From the NCBI GenBank assembly GCA_023101725.1, contig JALJCO010001285.1, positions 1 to 64,000 of the forward strand: a stretch of DNA of 64,000 bases. The letters run 5' to 3'. The DNA comes from Atherinomorus stipes. Taxonomy: Eukaryota; Chordata; Actinopteri; Atheriniformes; Atherinidae. Under the pieces are notes generated by a model. That model saw nothing but the letters and a program-made list of their open reading frames with translations, had not been told where the DNA came from and searched no databases. Position 1 is the stretch's first letter. Every line of letters begins with the position of its first letter. Position numbers and translations under genes: made by a program. This document shows, one piece after another, positions 1-11,212 of this stretch.

Positions 1-1951
1 ACCTCATCATGATGATGAGAATCTCCCATTCCACCTCATCGTAATGAGAATCTCCCGTTCCACCTCATGGTGATGAGAATCTCCCGTTCCACCTCATGGT
101 GATGAGAATCTTCGTTCCACCTCATGGTGATGAGAATCTCCCGTTCCACCTCATGGTGATGAGAATCTCCCGTTCCACCTTATCATAATGAGAATCTCCC
201 GTTCCACCTCGTGGTGATGAGAATCTCCCGTTCCACCTCATGGTGATGAGAATCTCTCGTTCCACCTCATAGTGATGAGAATCTCCCGTTCCACCTCATG
301 GTGATGAGAATCTCCCGTTCCACCTCATGATGATGAGAATATCCCGTTCCACCTCATGGTGATGAGAATCTCCCGTTCCACCTCATCGTAATGAGAATCT
401 CCCGTTCCACCTCATGGTGATGAGAATCTCCCGTTCCACCTCATGGTGATGAGAATCTCCCGTTCCACCTCATGATGATGAGAATCTCCCGTTCCATCTC
501 ATCGTGGTGATGAGAATCTCCCGTTCCACCTCATGATGATGAGAATCTCCCGTTCCACCTCATGATGATGAGAATCTCCCGTTCCACCTCATGGTGATGA
601 GAATCTCCCGTTCCACCTCATTGTGATGAGAATCTCCCGTTCCACCTCATGATGATGAGAATCTCCCGTTCCACCTCATGATGATGAGAATCTCCCGTTC
701 CACCTCATGGTGATGAGAATCTCCCGTTCCACCTCATGGTGATGAGAATCTCCCGTTCCACCTCATGGTGATGAGAATCTCCCGTTCCACCTCATTGTGA
801 TGAGAATCTCCCGTTCCACCTCATGGTGATGAGAATCTCCCGTTCCACCTCATGGTGATGAGAATCTCCCGTTCCACCTCATGGTGATGAGAATCTCCCG
901 TTCCACCTCATGGGGATGAGAATCTCCCGTTCCACCTCATGGTGATGAGAATCTCCCGTTCCACCTCATGGGGATGAGAATCTCCCGTTCCACCTCATGG
1001 GGATGAGAATCTCCCGTTCCACCTCATGGTGATGAGAATCTCCCGTTCCACCTCATGATGATGAGAATCTCCCGTTCCACCTCATGGGGATGAGAATCTC
1101 CCGTTCCACCTCATGGGGATGAGAATCTCCCGTTCCACCTCATGATGATGAGAATCTCCCGTTCCACCTCATGGTGATGAGAATCTTCGTTCCACCTCGT
1201 GGTGATGAGAATCTCCCGTTCCACCTCATGGTGATGAGAATCTTCGTTCCACCTCATCATGATGAGAATCTCCCGTTCCACCTCATGGTGATGAGAATCT
1301 CCCGTTCCACCTCATGGTGATGAGAATCTCCCGTTCCACCTCATGGTGATGAGAATCTCCCGTTCCACCTCATGGCGATGAGAATCTCCCGTTCCACCTC
1401 ATGGCGATGAGAATCTTCCGTTCCACCTCATGGCGATGAGAATCTTCCGTTCCACCTCATGGTGATGAGAATCTCCCGTTCCACCTCATGGCGATGAGAA
1501 TCTTCCGTTCCACCTCATGGTGATGAGAATCTTCCGTTCCACCTCATGGTGATGAGAATCTTCGTTCCACCTCGTGGTGATGAGAATCTTCGTTCCACCT
1601 CATGGTGATGAGAATCTTCCGTTCCACCTCATGGTGATGAGAATCTTCCGTTCCACCTCATGGTGATGAGAATCTTCGTTCCACCTCGTGGTGATGAGAA
1701 TCTCCCGTTCCACCTCATGGTGATGAGAATCTCCCGTTCCACCTCATGGTGATGAGAATCTCCGGTTCCACCTCATGGTGATGAGAATCTTCGTTCCACC
1801 TCATCATGATGAGAATCTCCCGTTCCACCTCATGGTGATGAGAATCTCCCGTTCCACCTCATGGTGATGAGAATCTTCGTTCCACCTCATGGTGATGAGA
1901 ATCTTCGTTCCACCTCATGGTGATGAGAATCTTCGTTCCACCTCGTGGTGA
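1..1951. repeat. Minisatellite, 29-bp unit, about 67 copies
   Basis: Head-to-tail copies of a 29-bp unit built on CCACCTCATGGTGATGAG followed by AATCTCCCGTT. Frequent variants are a 28-bp form ending CTTCGTT and single-base changes in the GGTGATG core. The array runs off the left edge of the window, so its true length is unknown. It ends abruptly at GTGGTGACGCTCAGG. If the upstream sim1 exons lie to the left, it is intronic in sim1. Confidence 0.97.
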
Positions 1952-1952
1952 C

Positions 1953-2035
1953 GCTCAGGTTGATCTTCTGCAGGTCGTCTTGTCCGTGTCTACAGGACTC
2001 GATGCTGCCGTGTGATTGGCTGGTTAGTTGTGTTA
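1953..2035 (+). repeat. Fragment of a dispersed teleost repeat
   Basis: The stretch includes GCTGCCGTGTGATTGGCTGG (2002-2021). The same core occurs in inverted orientation near 47170-47190, so it is repeated within the window. From memory it resembles a short repeat that is very common in fish genomes. I cannot name its class with confidence. Confidence 0.4.
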
Positions 2036-2092
2036 CCTACGTGGAGCTGGTGCATATCCTGAAGGAACGGTGAAGGTTGAGGACGTGTAAAT

Positions 2093-2230
2093 AACACGTG
2101 TCACACGCTCCGTGTGCATGTGCGCATGCACACGGACAGCAAGCCCGTCCGTGTGCATGTGCGCATGCACACGGACGGGCTTGCTGTCCATGTGCATGCG
2201 CACATGCACACGGAGCGTGTGACACGTGTT
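2093..2230. repeat. 138-bp near-perfect palindrome (cruciform/hairpin)
   Basis: Two arms of 69 bp meet with no spacer near 2161/2162. The outer arm AACACGTGTCACACGCTCCG (2093-2112) is the exact reverse complement of 2211-2230. Mismatches are few, for example one next to the centre. Both ends carry an E-box CACGTG. The arms are themselves made of alternating TGTGCATG/CATGCACA runs, giving smaller nested palindromes. No target duplication was recognised. It could be a small foldback element. Confidence 0.9.
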
Positions 2231-2650
2231 GCACCATCTGCACTGTGCTGTCGTTCTCTGCTTTCAGAACATAATGAGTTGGTTTTGGAGATTTCTGCAA
2301 ACAGTTGCTGGGAAGCAATTAAGTTTAGGTTAATTGGAAACATGACGTGTTTGCTGAAGCTCGGTCTGCAGAATCTGCCAATCTGTGAAGTTTATCACAT
2401 CATATTCAGATTTCTTTGTTATTGTTGCTGTTTTCTGCTAATTGGTTGAAAACCAAACATGATGAGGTTGAACTTGTGCGTTTTTTCTCCCTTGGTTGGC
2501 AGCAAACATTCCTGGACTACAGCTGTGTGAAAAAGTGTTTCCTCTTTCCTGATTTCTTATCGTTTTGCATGTTTGTCACATTTACATGTTTCAGATCATC
2601 AAACAAATTTAAATATTCCACAAAGATAACACAAGTAAACACAAAATACG

Positions 2651-3853
2651 TTTTTTTTTTTTTTTTTTTTACTTGTCCTGTCCAGCATCGAAGCAAGCAG
2701 AATGGAAATCTGATTGCTTTATTCTGTTGAACAGTTTTGCTTTACCAAGCGGAGCTTTATGAACATAAGGCTCCACTTGATATCATGTTTATTCATTTTA
2801 TTTCTTTAATTAAACATTTGTGTATTACACCATTCCATTTCATACTGCTGGGCCTGACAAGGGAGAAATGAAAGTTAACAGAGGTAATGATAGAAAGTGA
2901 AACAGAGAGAGAGGAGTAAGGAAGAGGAAGAGAGAGAGGAGAGAAAACATGAATCCACTTCCACAGTTCACTGGTGCATCTGTACCGCGATCCCTAAACA
3001 ACCAAGGTCTCTGTTGGAAAACAAAACAAGCAATCCCCTACAGGAGGACCTGCAGGTGGCTTAAATATCCTCAGATCATACAAACACACACAAACACACG
3101 CAGAGAAGAGGTACAACCTAGTCAGCGCGATGGGAAGTAGAGAAGAGGTACAACCTAGTCATCGCAATGGGAAGCAGAGAAGATGTACAACCTAGTCATC
3201 GCAATGGGAAGCAGAGAAGAGGTACAACCTAGTCATCGCAATGGGAAGCAGAGAAGAGGTACAACCTAGTCAGCGCAATGGGAAGCAGAGAAGAGGTACA
3301 ACCTAGTCAGCGCAATGGGAAGCAGAGAAGAGGTACAACCTAGTCATCGCAATGGGAAGCAGAGAAGAGGTACAACCTAGTCATCGCAATGGGAAGCAGA
3401 GAAGAGGTACAACCTAGTCATCGCAATGGGAAGCAGAGAAGAGGTACAACCTAGTCAGCGCAATGGGAAGCAGAGAAGAGGTACAACCTAGTCAGAGCAA
3501 CGGGAAGTAGAGAAGAGGTACAACCTAGTCAGCGCAATGGGAAGCAGTGTCACAGTGTCAACATGCATAATAAAGGGTCTCCGTGGTGATACAGTCATGC
3601 AGATGCAGCCTCGTCTCTGCAAGGAGGAGGAAGCCCGCAAGGCTCACGACCCAGGCCCCCAGCAGCCACCCAGAGGCCCAGATCCCAGCCCCCCCCCCCC
3701 CCCCCAAAGAGCGGACATGCATCCCCCGAAGGGCGGCAAAAGGCGGCCCCAGCCGGAGCCCCCTGCAGTCTGGGGGCCCAGGCCCCAGCGGACCAAGACC
3801 AGCAGCTGCCGACCCCACCGGGCGTCCCCCGGAGCGGAGACAGCGCTGGGCCC
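2651..3853 (-). mobile_element. Poly(A)-tailed retro-insertion with GC-rich head and internal VNTR
   Basis: Read on the minus strand, the insert begins with a GC-rich segment (about 3853-3600). It continues with a 37-bp tandem array (3546-3101) and about 430 bp of unique sequence, and ends in a 20-nt poly(A) tail (T20 at 2651-2670). An AATAAA signal sits 47 bp before the tail (2718-2723). ATACG occurs just before the poly-T (2646-2650) and again at 3854-3858, matching a short target duplication. Deleting the insert rejoins the Tc1 left arm. I recognise no coding sequence in it. It could be a retrocopy of an unknown transcript or a composite non-autonomous retroelement. Confidence 0.7.
3101..3546. 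repeat. Minisatellite, 37-bp unit, 12 copies
   Basis: Tandem units carry AGAGAAGAGGTACAACCTAG followed by TCATCGCAATGGGAAGC, with TCAT/TCAG alternation. Internal sequence identity is very high. The array lies wholly inside the retro-insertion at 2651-3853. Confidence 0.95.
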
Positions 3854-4105
3854 ATACGGTTTTTAAATGAAGATTTTTATTAGTAAGGAGAAAAATCCAA
3901 ACCTCCATGGTCCTGTGTGAAAAAGTAATTGCCCCCCCGTTAAAACATAAATGAACTGTGGTTTATCATCTTTGGAAAGCTGAGTTCAGTTTCTATCCAC
4001 ATCCAGGCCTGATTACTGCCACACCTGTTCTCCATCAGAAATCCCTTAAATAGGACCTGCCTGACAAAGTGAAGTAGACCAAAAGATCCTCCAAAGCTAG
4101 ACATC

Positions 4106-5145
4106 ATGCTGCCATCCAAAGAAATTCAGGAACAAATGAGAAACAAAGTCATTGAGATCTATCAGTCTGGAAAAGGTTCCAAAGCCATTTCTAAAGCTTT
4201 GGGACTCCAGAGAACCACAGTGAGAACCATTATCCACAAATGGTGAAAACATGGAACAGTGGTGAACCTTCCCAGGAGGGGCCGGCCGACCAAAATGACC
4301 CCAAGAGCACAGCGACGACTCATCCAAGAGGTCACAAAAGACCCCAGAACAACATCCAAGAACTGCAGGCCTCACTTGCCTCAATGAAGGTCAGTGTTCA
4401 TGACTCCCCCATCAGAAAGAGACTGGGGGGCAAAAATGGCTGCATGGCAGAGATCCAAGACCAAAACCACTGCTGAGCAAAAAGAACATAAAGGCTCGTC
4501 TCAGTTTGGCCAGAAAGCATCTTGATGATCCCCAAGACTTTTGGGAAAATACTCTGTGGACTGACGAGACAAAAGTGGAACTTTCTGGAAGGTGGGGGTC
4601 CCATTACATCTGGCGTAAAAGTAACACGGCATTTCAGAAAAGGAACATCATAGCAACAGTAAAATATGGTGGTGGTAGTGTGATGGTCTGGGGCTGTTTT
4701 GCTGCTTCAGGACCTGGAAGACTTGCTGTGGTAAATGGAACCATGAATTCTGCTTCTACCAAAAATCCTGAAGGAGAACGTCCGGCCATCTGTTGGTGAC
4801 CTCAAGCTGAAGCGCACTTGGGTTCTGCAGCAGAACAATGATCCAGAACACACCAGCAAGTCCACCTCTGAATGGCTTAAGAACAACAACATGAAGACTT
4901 TGGAGTGGCCTAGTCAAAGCCCCCACCTGAATCCCATTGAGATGCTGTGGCATGACCTTAAAAAGGCGGTTCATGCTGGAAAAGCCTCCAATGTGGCTGA
5001 ATTACAACAATTCTGCAAAGATGAGTGGAACAAAATTCCTCCACAGCGCTGTAGAAGACTCACTGCCAGTTATCACAAACGCTTGATGCAGTTGTTGCTG
5101 CTAAGGTGGAACAACCAGTTATTAGGTTTAGGGGGGGTCACTTTC
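4106..5145 (+). pseudogene. Tc1 transposase pseudogene (copy 1)
   Basis: The frame opens at ATG 4106 (MLPSKEIQEQMRNKVIEIYQ) with a helix-turn-helix region typical of Tc1 transposases. It hits an in-frame TGA where family members read on after HKW, then more stops. The catalytic part is recognisable: WTDETKVEL with the first Asp at 4563-4565, and NPIEMLWHDLK with the Glu at 4939-4941. The position of the second Asp of the DD34E triad reads Asn (QQNNDPEHTSK, AAC at 4834-4836). A frameshift near 4755 separates the two halves. It cannot make active enzyme. It would have catalysed cut-and-paste transposition into TA sites. Confidence 0.9.
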
Positions 5146-5156
5146 TCACACAGCTG

Positions 5157-6882
5157 CATGTACGCCACATAATTCCTTTTGTTGCGGAGTTTTCTGTGAG
5201 TGCTGCTCTTTCATGCTGCGCTTTATCTGGCAGTCGTAACACAGAAACAGGAGCTGAAGCTGGTCCGTGCAGGTCCACAGAACCGGGTTATCTGGGAAAT
5301 CCTCCCCATTTTCACTCCTTTTTAAACCCAGCGGGGATTGTGCCTCGTCTGAGTGAGCAAGGAAAGCCGTTAGCTTATGTTATTCCTCCTGAGGTGCGTG
5401 TTTCACAGATGCAGGAGAGCGTGCATGGCTGAATAAAGCCTATAAAAGCCTCCGTTAAGCAGCACGGCAGCTGCGTGTTCTCACCCTCCACAGCTTTGTG
5501 TTTATAGCGTTTTAATTGATGGGTTGTAAACTCGATGAGTGTTTATGGACTCCAGCTTGCTGTAATGAGATGGAAACTTCATTCCCTCCTGTTCTCCGTC
5601 TTCTACCTCTGAAGCTTTCTGTAAAACCTGATTGGTTGAAGTCAGCCAGTCTGCCGTATTCTCCGTTATCTGGTTCTTGTGTAACATATGAGACACATGG
5701 AGGAGATATGATGGAGATAAGCGTGTGGCGGCATCAGCAGCAGACAGCGTCGGTGTGCGCAGCCTTGGCTCGGTCAGCTGATGAGGACGCTTCACCTGCA
5801 GGTGAACTCCTGCTGTGTGTTCAGTCTGATAACCTCTGACCGTGCTACCGCCACCCCGCCGTGGTTTAACAGTCCTCCGTCTGCAGCACAAACACAAACC
5901 CAGATTTTACTGCTCCGATCGTCACGTCTGGTTAACCGTTACCTCCTCTACACCTGCATTTATTTACAAACAAAATACATACAGTGAAAATGAAAAAAGC
6001 TGGAAGGAGATACCATAGTTAAATATAAAATATTAGCTTACACTTCATAATAACTATATCTTATAACTTGTTAATAGATCATTTGTAAACTGTTAATTAA
6101 TGAGTTATTAATCACTTGTTAAGTGTTTGATTATAGTTTAAGGATTTATAATGTTGTCCAGAGCTGTGCAATTAATTGTGTTGAATTCATTCATTCATGT
6201 GTTTGAACGAGCCTCCCTTGTAGCCTGTTAGCATGCTAACCGCACTATAAACAGAGGCTATTTTACACAATAAAAGGAGCTTTACAGGCAATTTCTATGA
6301 AAAATGGGAGAAAGTATGAAGGTAATCATCCAGTTCTGACACATATTTGCACTTTCCGGAATGAAAATGCCTCGAGCACACGAGGAAGGATGGGTGTAAG
6401 TAAAACGTCTGTGCGTCATCCATGCCGTCCGCCGCCTCCAGGTCACTTCTGACACAACACTCCCTTGATTTTGTTTCCATGTTGGAAACGGGGGAAAAAA
6501 AAAAAAGACGTCCGGTTTTCAGTTTTTGCCAGATCGATCACGTGCAGGAACATCGCAACCCACAACACAGCAAAGGTTCGTGAGGTCATCGCCATTCTAA
6601 CATTCTGACATTCCTCCACTCCGACATGGACCCAACTGGCAAAATGGTAACACCTAAAAATTTCTACCAAACGTCCCATCATTCTGGCATTTTTTTAATC
6701 CTATGGTCGGAATGACATCCCATAATAATTCCTTTAAAAGCCGCCTCCAGCAATCAGATTTCTTCGTGCTTTTACAGCATCAAAGACTCCACAACCTCAC
6801 ACAGCAACTTAATAATCTGTTATGAAAATCTCCTGAAGCGGGAAATATGATCTGCCTCCACGTGTGAATGTAACAGCAGCTG
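5157..6882. other. Unassigned single-copy stretch
   Basis: I see no convincing exon, RNA gene or complete mobile element here. The part at 6040-6160 is AT-rich with TTAAT-type short repeats and may be an old element. A 12-nt A run lies near 6494-6505. It probably belongs to a long intron upstream of the visible sim1 exons. Confidence 0.5.
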
Positions 6883-8865
6883 GTGTGAAACATGTTAGAT
6901 TCATGTGTGAAACATGTTAGATTCATGTGTGAAACATGTTAGATTCATGTGTGAAACATGCTAGATTCATGTGTGAAACATGTTAGATTCATGTGTGAAA
7001 CATGTTAGATTCATGTGTGAAACATGTTAGATTCATGTGTGAAACATGTTAGATTCATGTCTGAAACATGTTAGATTCATGTGTGAAACATGTTAGATTC
7101 ATGTGTGAAACATGTTAGATTCATGTGTGAAACATGTTAGATTCATGTGTGAAACATGTTAGATTCATGTGTGAAACATGTTAGATTCATGTGTGAAACA
7201 TGTTAGATTCATGTGTGAAACATGTTTGATTCATGTCTGAAACATGTTAGATTCATGTGTGAAACATGTTAGATTCATGTGTGAAACATGTTAGATTCAT
7301 GTGTGAAACATGTTAGATTCATGTGTGAGACATGTTAGATTCATGTGTGAGACATGTTAGATTCATGTGTGAAACATGTTAGATTCATGTGTGAAACATG
7401 TTAGATTCATGTGTGAAACGTTAGATTCATGTGTGAAACATGTTAGATTCATGTGTGAAACATGTTAGATTCATGTCTGAAACATGTTAGATTCATGTCT
7501 GAAACATGTTAGATTCATGTGTGAAACATGTTAGATTCATGTGTGAAACATGTTAGATTCATGTGTGAAACATGTTAGATCCATGTGTGAAACATGTTAG
7601 ATTCATGTGTGAAACATGTTAGATCCATGTGTGAAACATGTTAGATTCATGTGTGAAACATGTTAGATTCATGTGTGAAACATGTTAGATTCATGTGTGA
7701 AACATGTTAGATTCATGTGTGAAACATGTTAGATTCATGTGTGAAACATGTTAGATCCATGTGTGAAACATGTTAGATTCATGTGTGAAACATGTTAGAT
7801 TCATGTGTGAAACATGTTAGATTCATGTGTGAAACATGTTAGATCCATGTGTGAAACATGTTAGATTCATGTCTGAAACATGTTAGATTCATGTCTGAAA
7901 CATGTTAGATTCATGTGTGAAACATGTTAGATTCATGTGTGAAACATGTTAGATTCATGTGTGAAACATGTTAGATTCATGTGTGAAACATGTTAGATCC
8001 ATGTGTGAAACATGTTAGATTCATGTCTGAAACATGTTAGATTCATGTCTGAAACATGTTAGATTCATGTGTGAAACATGTTAGATTCATGTGTGAAACA
8101 TGTTAGATTCATGTGTGAAACATGTTAGATTCATGTGTGAAACATGTTAGATTCATGTGTGAAACATGTTAGATTCATGTGTGAAACATGTTAGATTCAT
8201 GTGTGAAACATGTTAGATTCATGTGTGAAACATGTTAGATTCATGTGTGAAACATGTTAGATTCATGTGTGAAACATGTTAGATTCATGTGTGAAACATG
8301 TTAGATTCATGTGTGAAACATGTTAGATTCATGTGTGAAACATGTTAGATTCATGTGTGAAACATGTTAGATTCATGTGTGAAACATGTTAGATTCATGT
8401 GTGAAACATGTTAGATTCATGTGTGAAACATGTTAGATTCATGTGTGAAACATGTTAGATTCATGTGTGAAACATGTTAGATTCATGTGTGAAACATGTT
8501 AGATTCATGTGTGAAACATGTTAGATTCATGTGTGAAACATGTTAGATTCATGTGTGAAACATGTTAGATTCATGTGTGAAACATGTTAGATTCATGTGT
8601 GAGACATGTTAGATTCATGTGTGAGACATGTTAGATTCATGTCTGAAACATGTTAGATTCATGTGTGAAACATGTTAGATTCATGTGTGAAACATGTTAG
8701 ATTCATGTGTGAAACATGTTAGATTCATGTCTGAAACATGTTAGATTCATGTGTGAAACATGTTAGATTCATGTGTGAAACATGTTAGATTCATGTGTGA
8801 AACATGTTAGATTCATGTGTGAAACATGTTAGATCCATGTGTGAAACATGTTAGATTCATGTGTG
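6883..8865. repeat. Minisatellite, 22-bp unit, about 90 copies
   Basis: Units are GTGTGAAACATGTTAGATTC plus AT, with scattered variants (GTCTGAAAC, AGATCCAT, GAGACATG). Copies are nearly identical across 2 kb, suggesting recent expansion or homogenisation. The last unit is followed by an inverted unit (8866-8888). Confidence 0.97.
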
Positions 8866-8888
8866 AATCTAACATGTTTCACACATGG
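8835..8888. repeat. Hairpin at the right end of the 22-bp array
   Basis: A 23-bp arm (8835-8857) and its perfect reverse complement (8866-8888) flank an 8-nt loop CATGTGTG. The 3' arm is one array unit in reverse orientation. The array therefore ends in an inverted copy of itself, after which single-copy sequence begins. Confidence 0.93.
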
Positions 8889-9376
8889 AGCAGAGTCTCC
8901 ACAGAGCCGTGTGTCTTCGTGCACGCCGGCATCATCATGCAGCATTAATAACTGGTGAAATGAAACAGTTTCCCCAGTTTCTGCTGCTCTTTGTGTCTGT
9001 TGACCTGCTGGTGCTGACGTGGACCATCGCTCCACTGACCGATGATTTGTGGATGAAATGAATTTCCCTTTCGGATCAGTCTGGTTCTGGTTCTGGTTCT
9101 GGTTCTGGTGGAAGCGTTTCCTCCCCCCTGTGCATGCTCATTCTGTGAACGCTGATGTGGATCATCACTCAAACATTTCAGTCTGTTCATGCATCTTTTC
9201 CTCTGTAAGCTGGTGAGTGTGTGGAAGTGCTGCTTATTCAGTCAGAATAAAACGGCTGTGCGATACACTGATACGATATCGCCATACGATATTTACATGA
9301 GAGAGATATTTACACACATCGGTATATCGCCGTATGAGTTGTGCAAACATTTTGCTTTATTTTTTCGTAATGACCC
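8889..9376. other. Unassigned stretch with a short TTCTGG run
   Basis: It holds five or six copies of GGTTCT near 9080-9110. A region at 9256-9330 is rich in CGATAT/ATATCG words and resembles the MITE at 9949-10224. No exon is recognised. Confidence 0.45.
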
Positions 9377-9384
9377 GGCTGCAC

Positions 9385-9900
9385 CAAGGTTATAATAGTT
9401 CACTAAAATTAACGGAAAAACAAAAACTAAAATTAAAAAAACATTTTCGTCAACTGAAATAAAAATAAAAATGACAGTTTTGTTTTTTTTACAAACTATT
9501 GTGTCCTTACAAAACTAACTAAAACTATTGCAGAAACATCCTCAGTTTTAGTCTTTGTAAATTAATATATTACATCAGCCTTTTGGGTTGATATGAAATC
9601 TGTTTCTATTTAATCTGTTTACTTTGCTCCCCTGGTTTTATTCCGAGTGACTTTCTGATGATTTTGAATGTCGCACCAGACAAACACCTGTAATTTACGG
9701 GGGAAAAAAGCCAAAAACTAAAACTAACACTGAAACTAATAAAAACTAAACCAAAACTAAACATTTTCCCAAAATAGAAACTGATGAAAACTAGCAAGTC
9801 GGCTGAAAAAACGAACTAAAACTAACTGAACTGAAAAAGAAAAAGTCAAAACTAAATAAAAACTGAAACTAATAAAAAACTCTTAACTATTATAACCTTG
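9385..9900. mobile_element. hAT-type MITE, copy 1, with 8-bp target duplication
   Basis: Terminal inverted repeats are CAAGGTTATAATAGTT (left) and AACTATTATAACCTTG (right). Flanking direct repeats GGCTGCAC at 9377-9384 and 9901-9908 are identical, the 8-bp duplication expected of hAT transposases. The element is 516 bp, AT-rich and without a transposase. A second copy in reverse orientation is at 15451-15961. Confidence 0.9.
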
Positions 9901-9948
9901 GGCTGCACCTCAACTGACTACAAAGGGGTCACCTGATTATTTAATAAG

Positions 9949-10224
9949 AGTGGGAAAAATATCAATACACTGAAATATCACAGTATTTTTATATGCCGAT
10001 GCCATATCATATTTAAAAACGAGGTATCGATCTATTTTACTAATGAAATCTCACGAGATATCATCGTTTTGTTCCGAAATCTCAAGAGATTTCACCAAAT
10101 ACCGCGAGATTTTGCAACAGAGCGATGAAATCAACGTTCAATATCGCGTTTTTTAAAATTAGATATGGTATCGGCATATGAAAATATTGCGATATTTCAG
10201 TCTATTGATATTTTTTCCCACCCC
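9949..10224. mobile_element. Palindromic MITE, unclassified
   Basis: The left end GTGGGAAAAATATCAATA and right end TATTGATATTTTTTCCCAC are inverted copies. The similarity continues inward for about 80 bp through ATATGCCGATGCCATATC and its complement. Related half-copies lie at 59770-59925 and perhaps 9256-9330. There is no coding capacity, and the target duplication is unclear. Confidence 0.75.
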
Positions 10225-10439
10225 TATTATTGAATCTGGAAGACAATCCCCCCCAAGACTTTTACACAGAAATCATAAAAACCAGCAAGTATCTTTAATA
10301 ACTTGGATCTAACAAACATTTCTAACCGTGTTTCATCAGTTCCATCTCTGCAGTGGAGCGATACCTTTATGATAAACATGTTTCAGTGCTAAAAACAGCT
10401 GTTTGATATGAAATTAAACTTTCAGACTAATCAGGGTAT

Positions 10440-10910
10440 TCTTTAAACTTAGGCATTTCGTTCCTCGTGAAACTTTGGTAATTCTATATCGCACTCTGTT
10501 TGAGCCACACCTAAATTATTGTAATTTTTTATGGTGCAATACTTATCCTAGCTATGTTAAAAAATGACAGATTTTACAAAATAAAGTCATACGTGTCGTA
10601 TCATGGAGTAAATTTAATGCTCCCACTGACCCTAAAGCGTACTGAGTGTCGCGTTTTTCCAAATGCCCGTGTAATGTACCGTGTTGTTTAAAGACTCAAT
10701 GACAGACTCGGTCATCTCGTACCAACTTCTTTCCCCGATCATGAACACAACACGAGGGGAAAACAACTTTCAAAGGGAAAGAGTGGGAAACTGGATGCAC
10801 TAGTTTCAGTGGAACTGGAATCTGGGATGAATTACGGGACAGTAAAAGAGTCTGCATCCTCGTACAGTTTCAGCAACAGGCTTAAACAAAACTGTGAATA
10901 AATGATGTTT
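10440..10910 (+). pseudogene. LINE reverse-transcriptase C-terminal remnant
   Basis: From 10449 the + strand reads LRHFVPRETLVILYRTL followed by FEPHLNYCNFLWCNTYPSYV. This is the thumb-region pattern of L2/CR1-like LINE reverse transcriptases (leucine-rich helix, then HLNYCN..W.NTYPS). A later segment gives NTRGK and GTGIWDEL, matching the usual C-terminal TRG...GxxxWN.LP pattern. A TGA follows the first block and frameshifts separate the pieces. It is a decayed 5'-truncated copy. The tandem array from 11213 begins at what looks like its 3' end. Confidence 0.7.
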
Positions 10911-11212
10911 CATTCTAACTCTTTATACTCCTCATGCTCACTGTAGCTGAGGACCAAAATGATCTCTGAAGTTCTCACTGATTTGTACGTATGCCACGTA
11001 ATATCCGACGTGTTCATCTGTTTGAGTATCTTTGTATCTGGGGAGTCTAAAGAAGTAGCGGGATCTAGGTGGGGGGTATGGGAGTGAATTAGGAGTTGTC
11101 TTGTAACTTCTGTCAGTAACTGGGTCCCTGTTTATAAGCTAAAGATCGTTTCTGGGGAGTCCCATTTTTACAAATGCACCTGATTTCATGTTCCTGCCTT
11201 TCTATTTTAAAC

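Larger units (their letters stand above)
2520..5156 (+). mobile_element. Tc1/mariner transposon copy 1, interrupted and inactive
   Basis: The left terminal inverted repeat starts at a TA dinucleotide (2518-2519) with CAGCTGTGTGAAAAAGTGTT. The right end has CACTTTCTCACACAGCTG, ending at 5156. An internal direct copy, CTGTGTGAAAAAGT at 3913-3926, gives the double-repeat (IR/DR) end known from fish Tc1 elements such as Sleeping Beauty. The left arm is broken by a retro-insertion (2651-3853), and the element resumes at 3859. A disabled transposase frame lies at 4106-5145. A second copy, more than 99% identical over the transposase, is at 56938-57998. Confidence 0.9.

Noticed and set aside
3558..3908. 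Possible small protein genes in the GC-rich block (both strands)
   Set aside because: Open frames are due to high GC and P/G-rich composition. The block is part of a retro-insertion and no domain is recognisable.
1..8865. CRISPR-like regular repeats
   Set aside because: Units are directly adjacent without unique spacers, and the context is a vertebrate genome with introns and LINEs.
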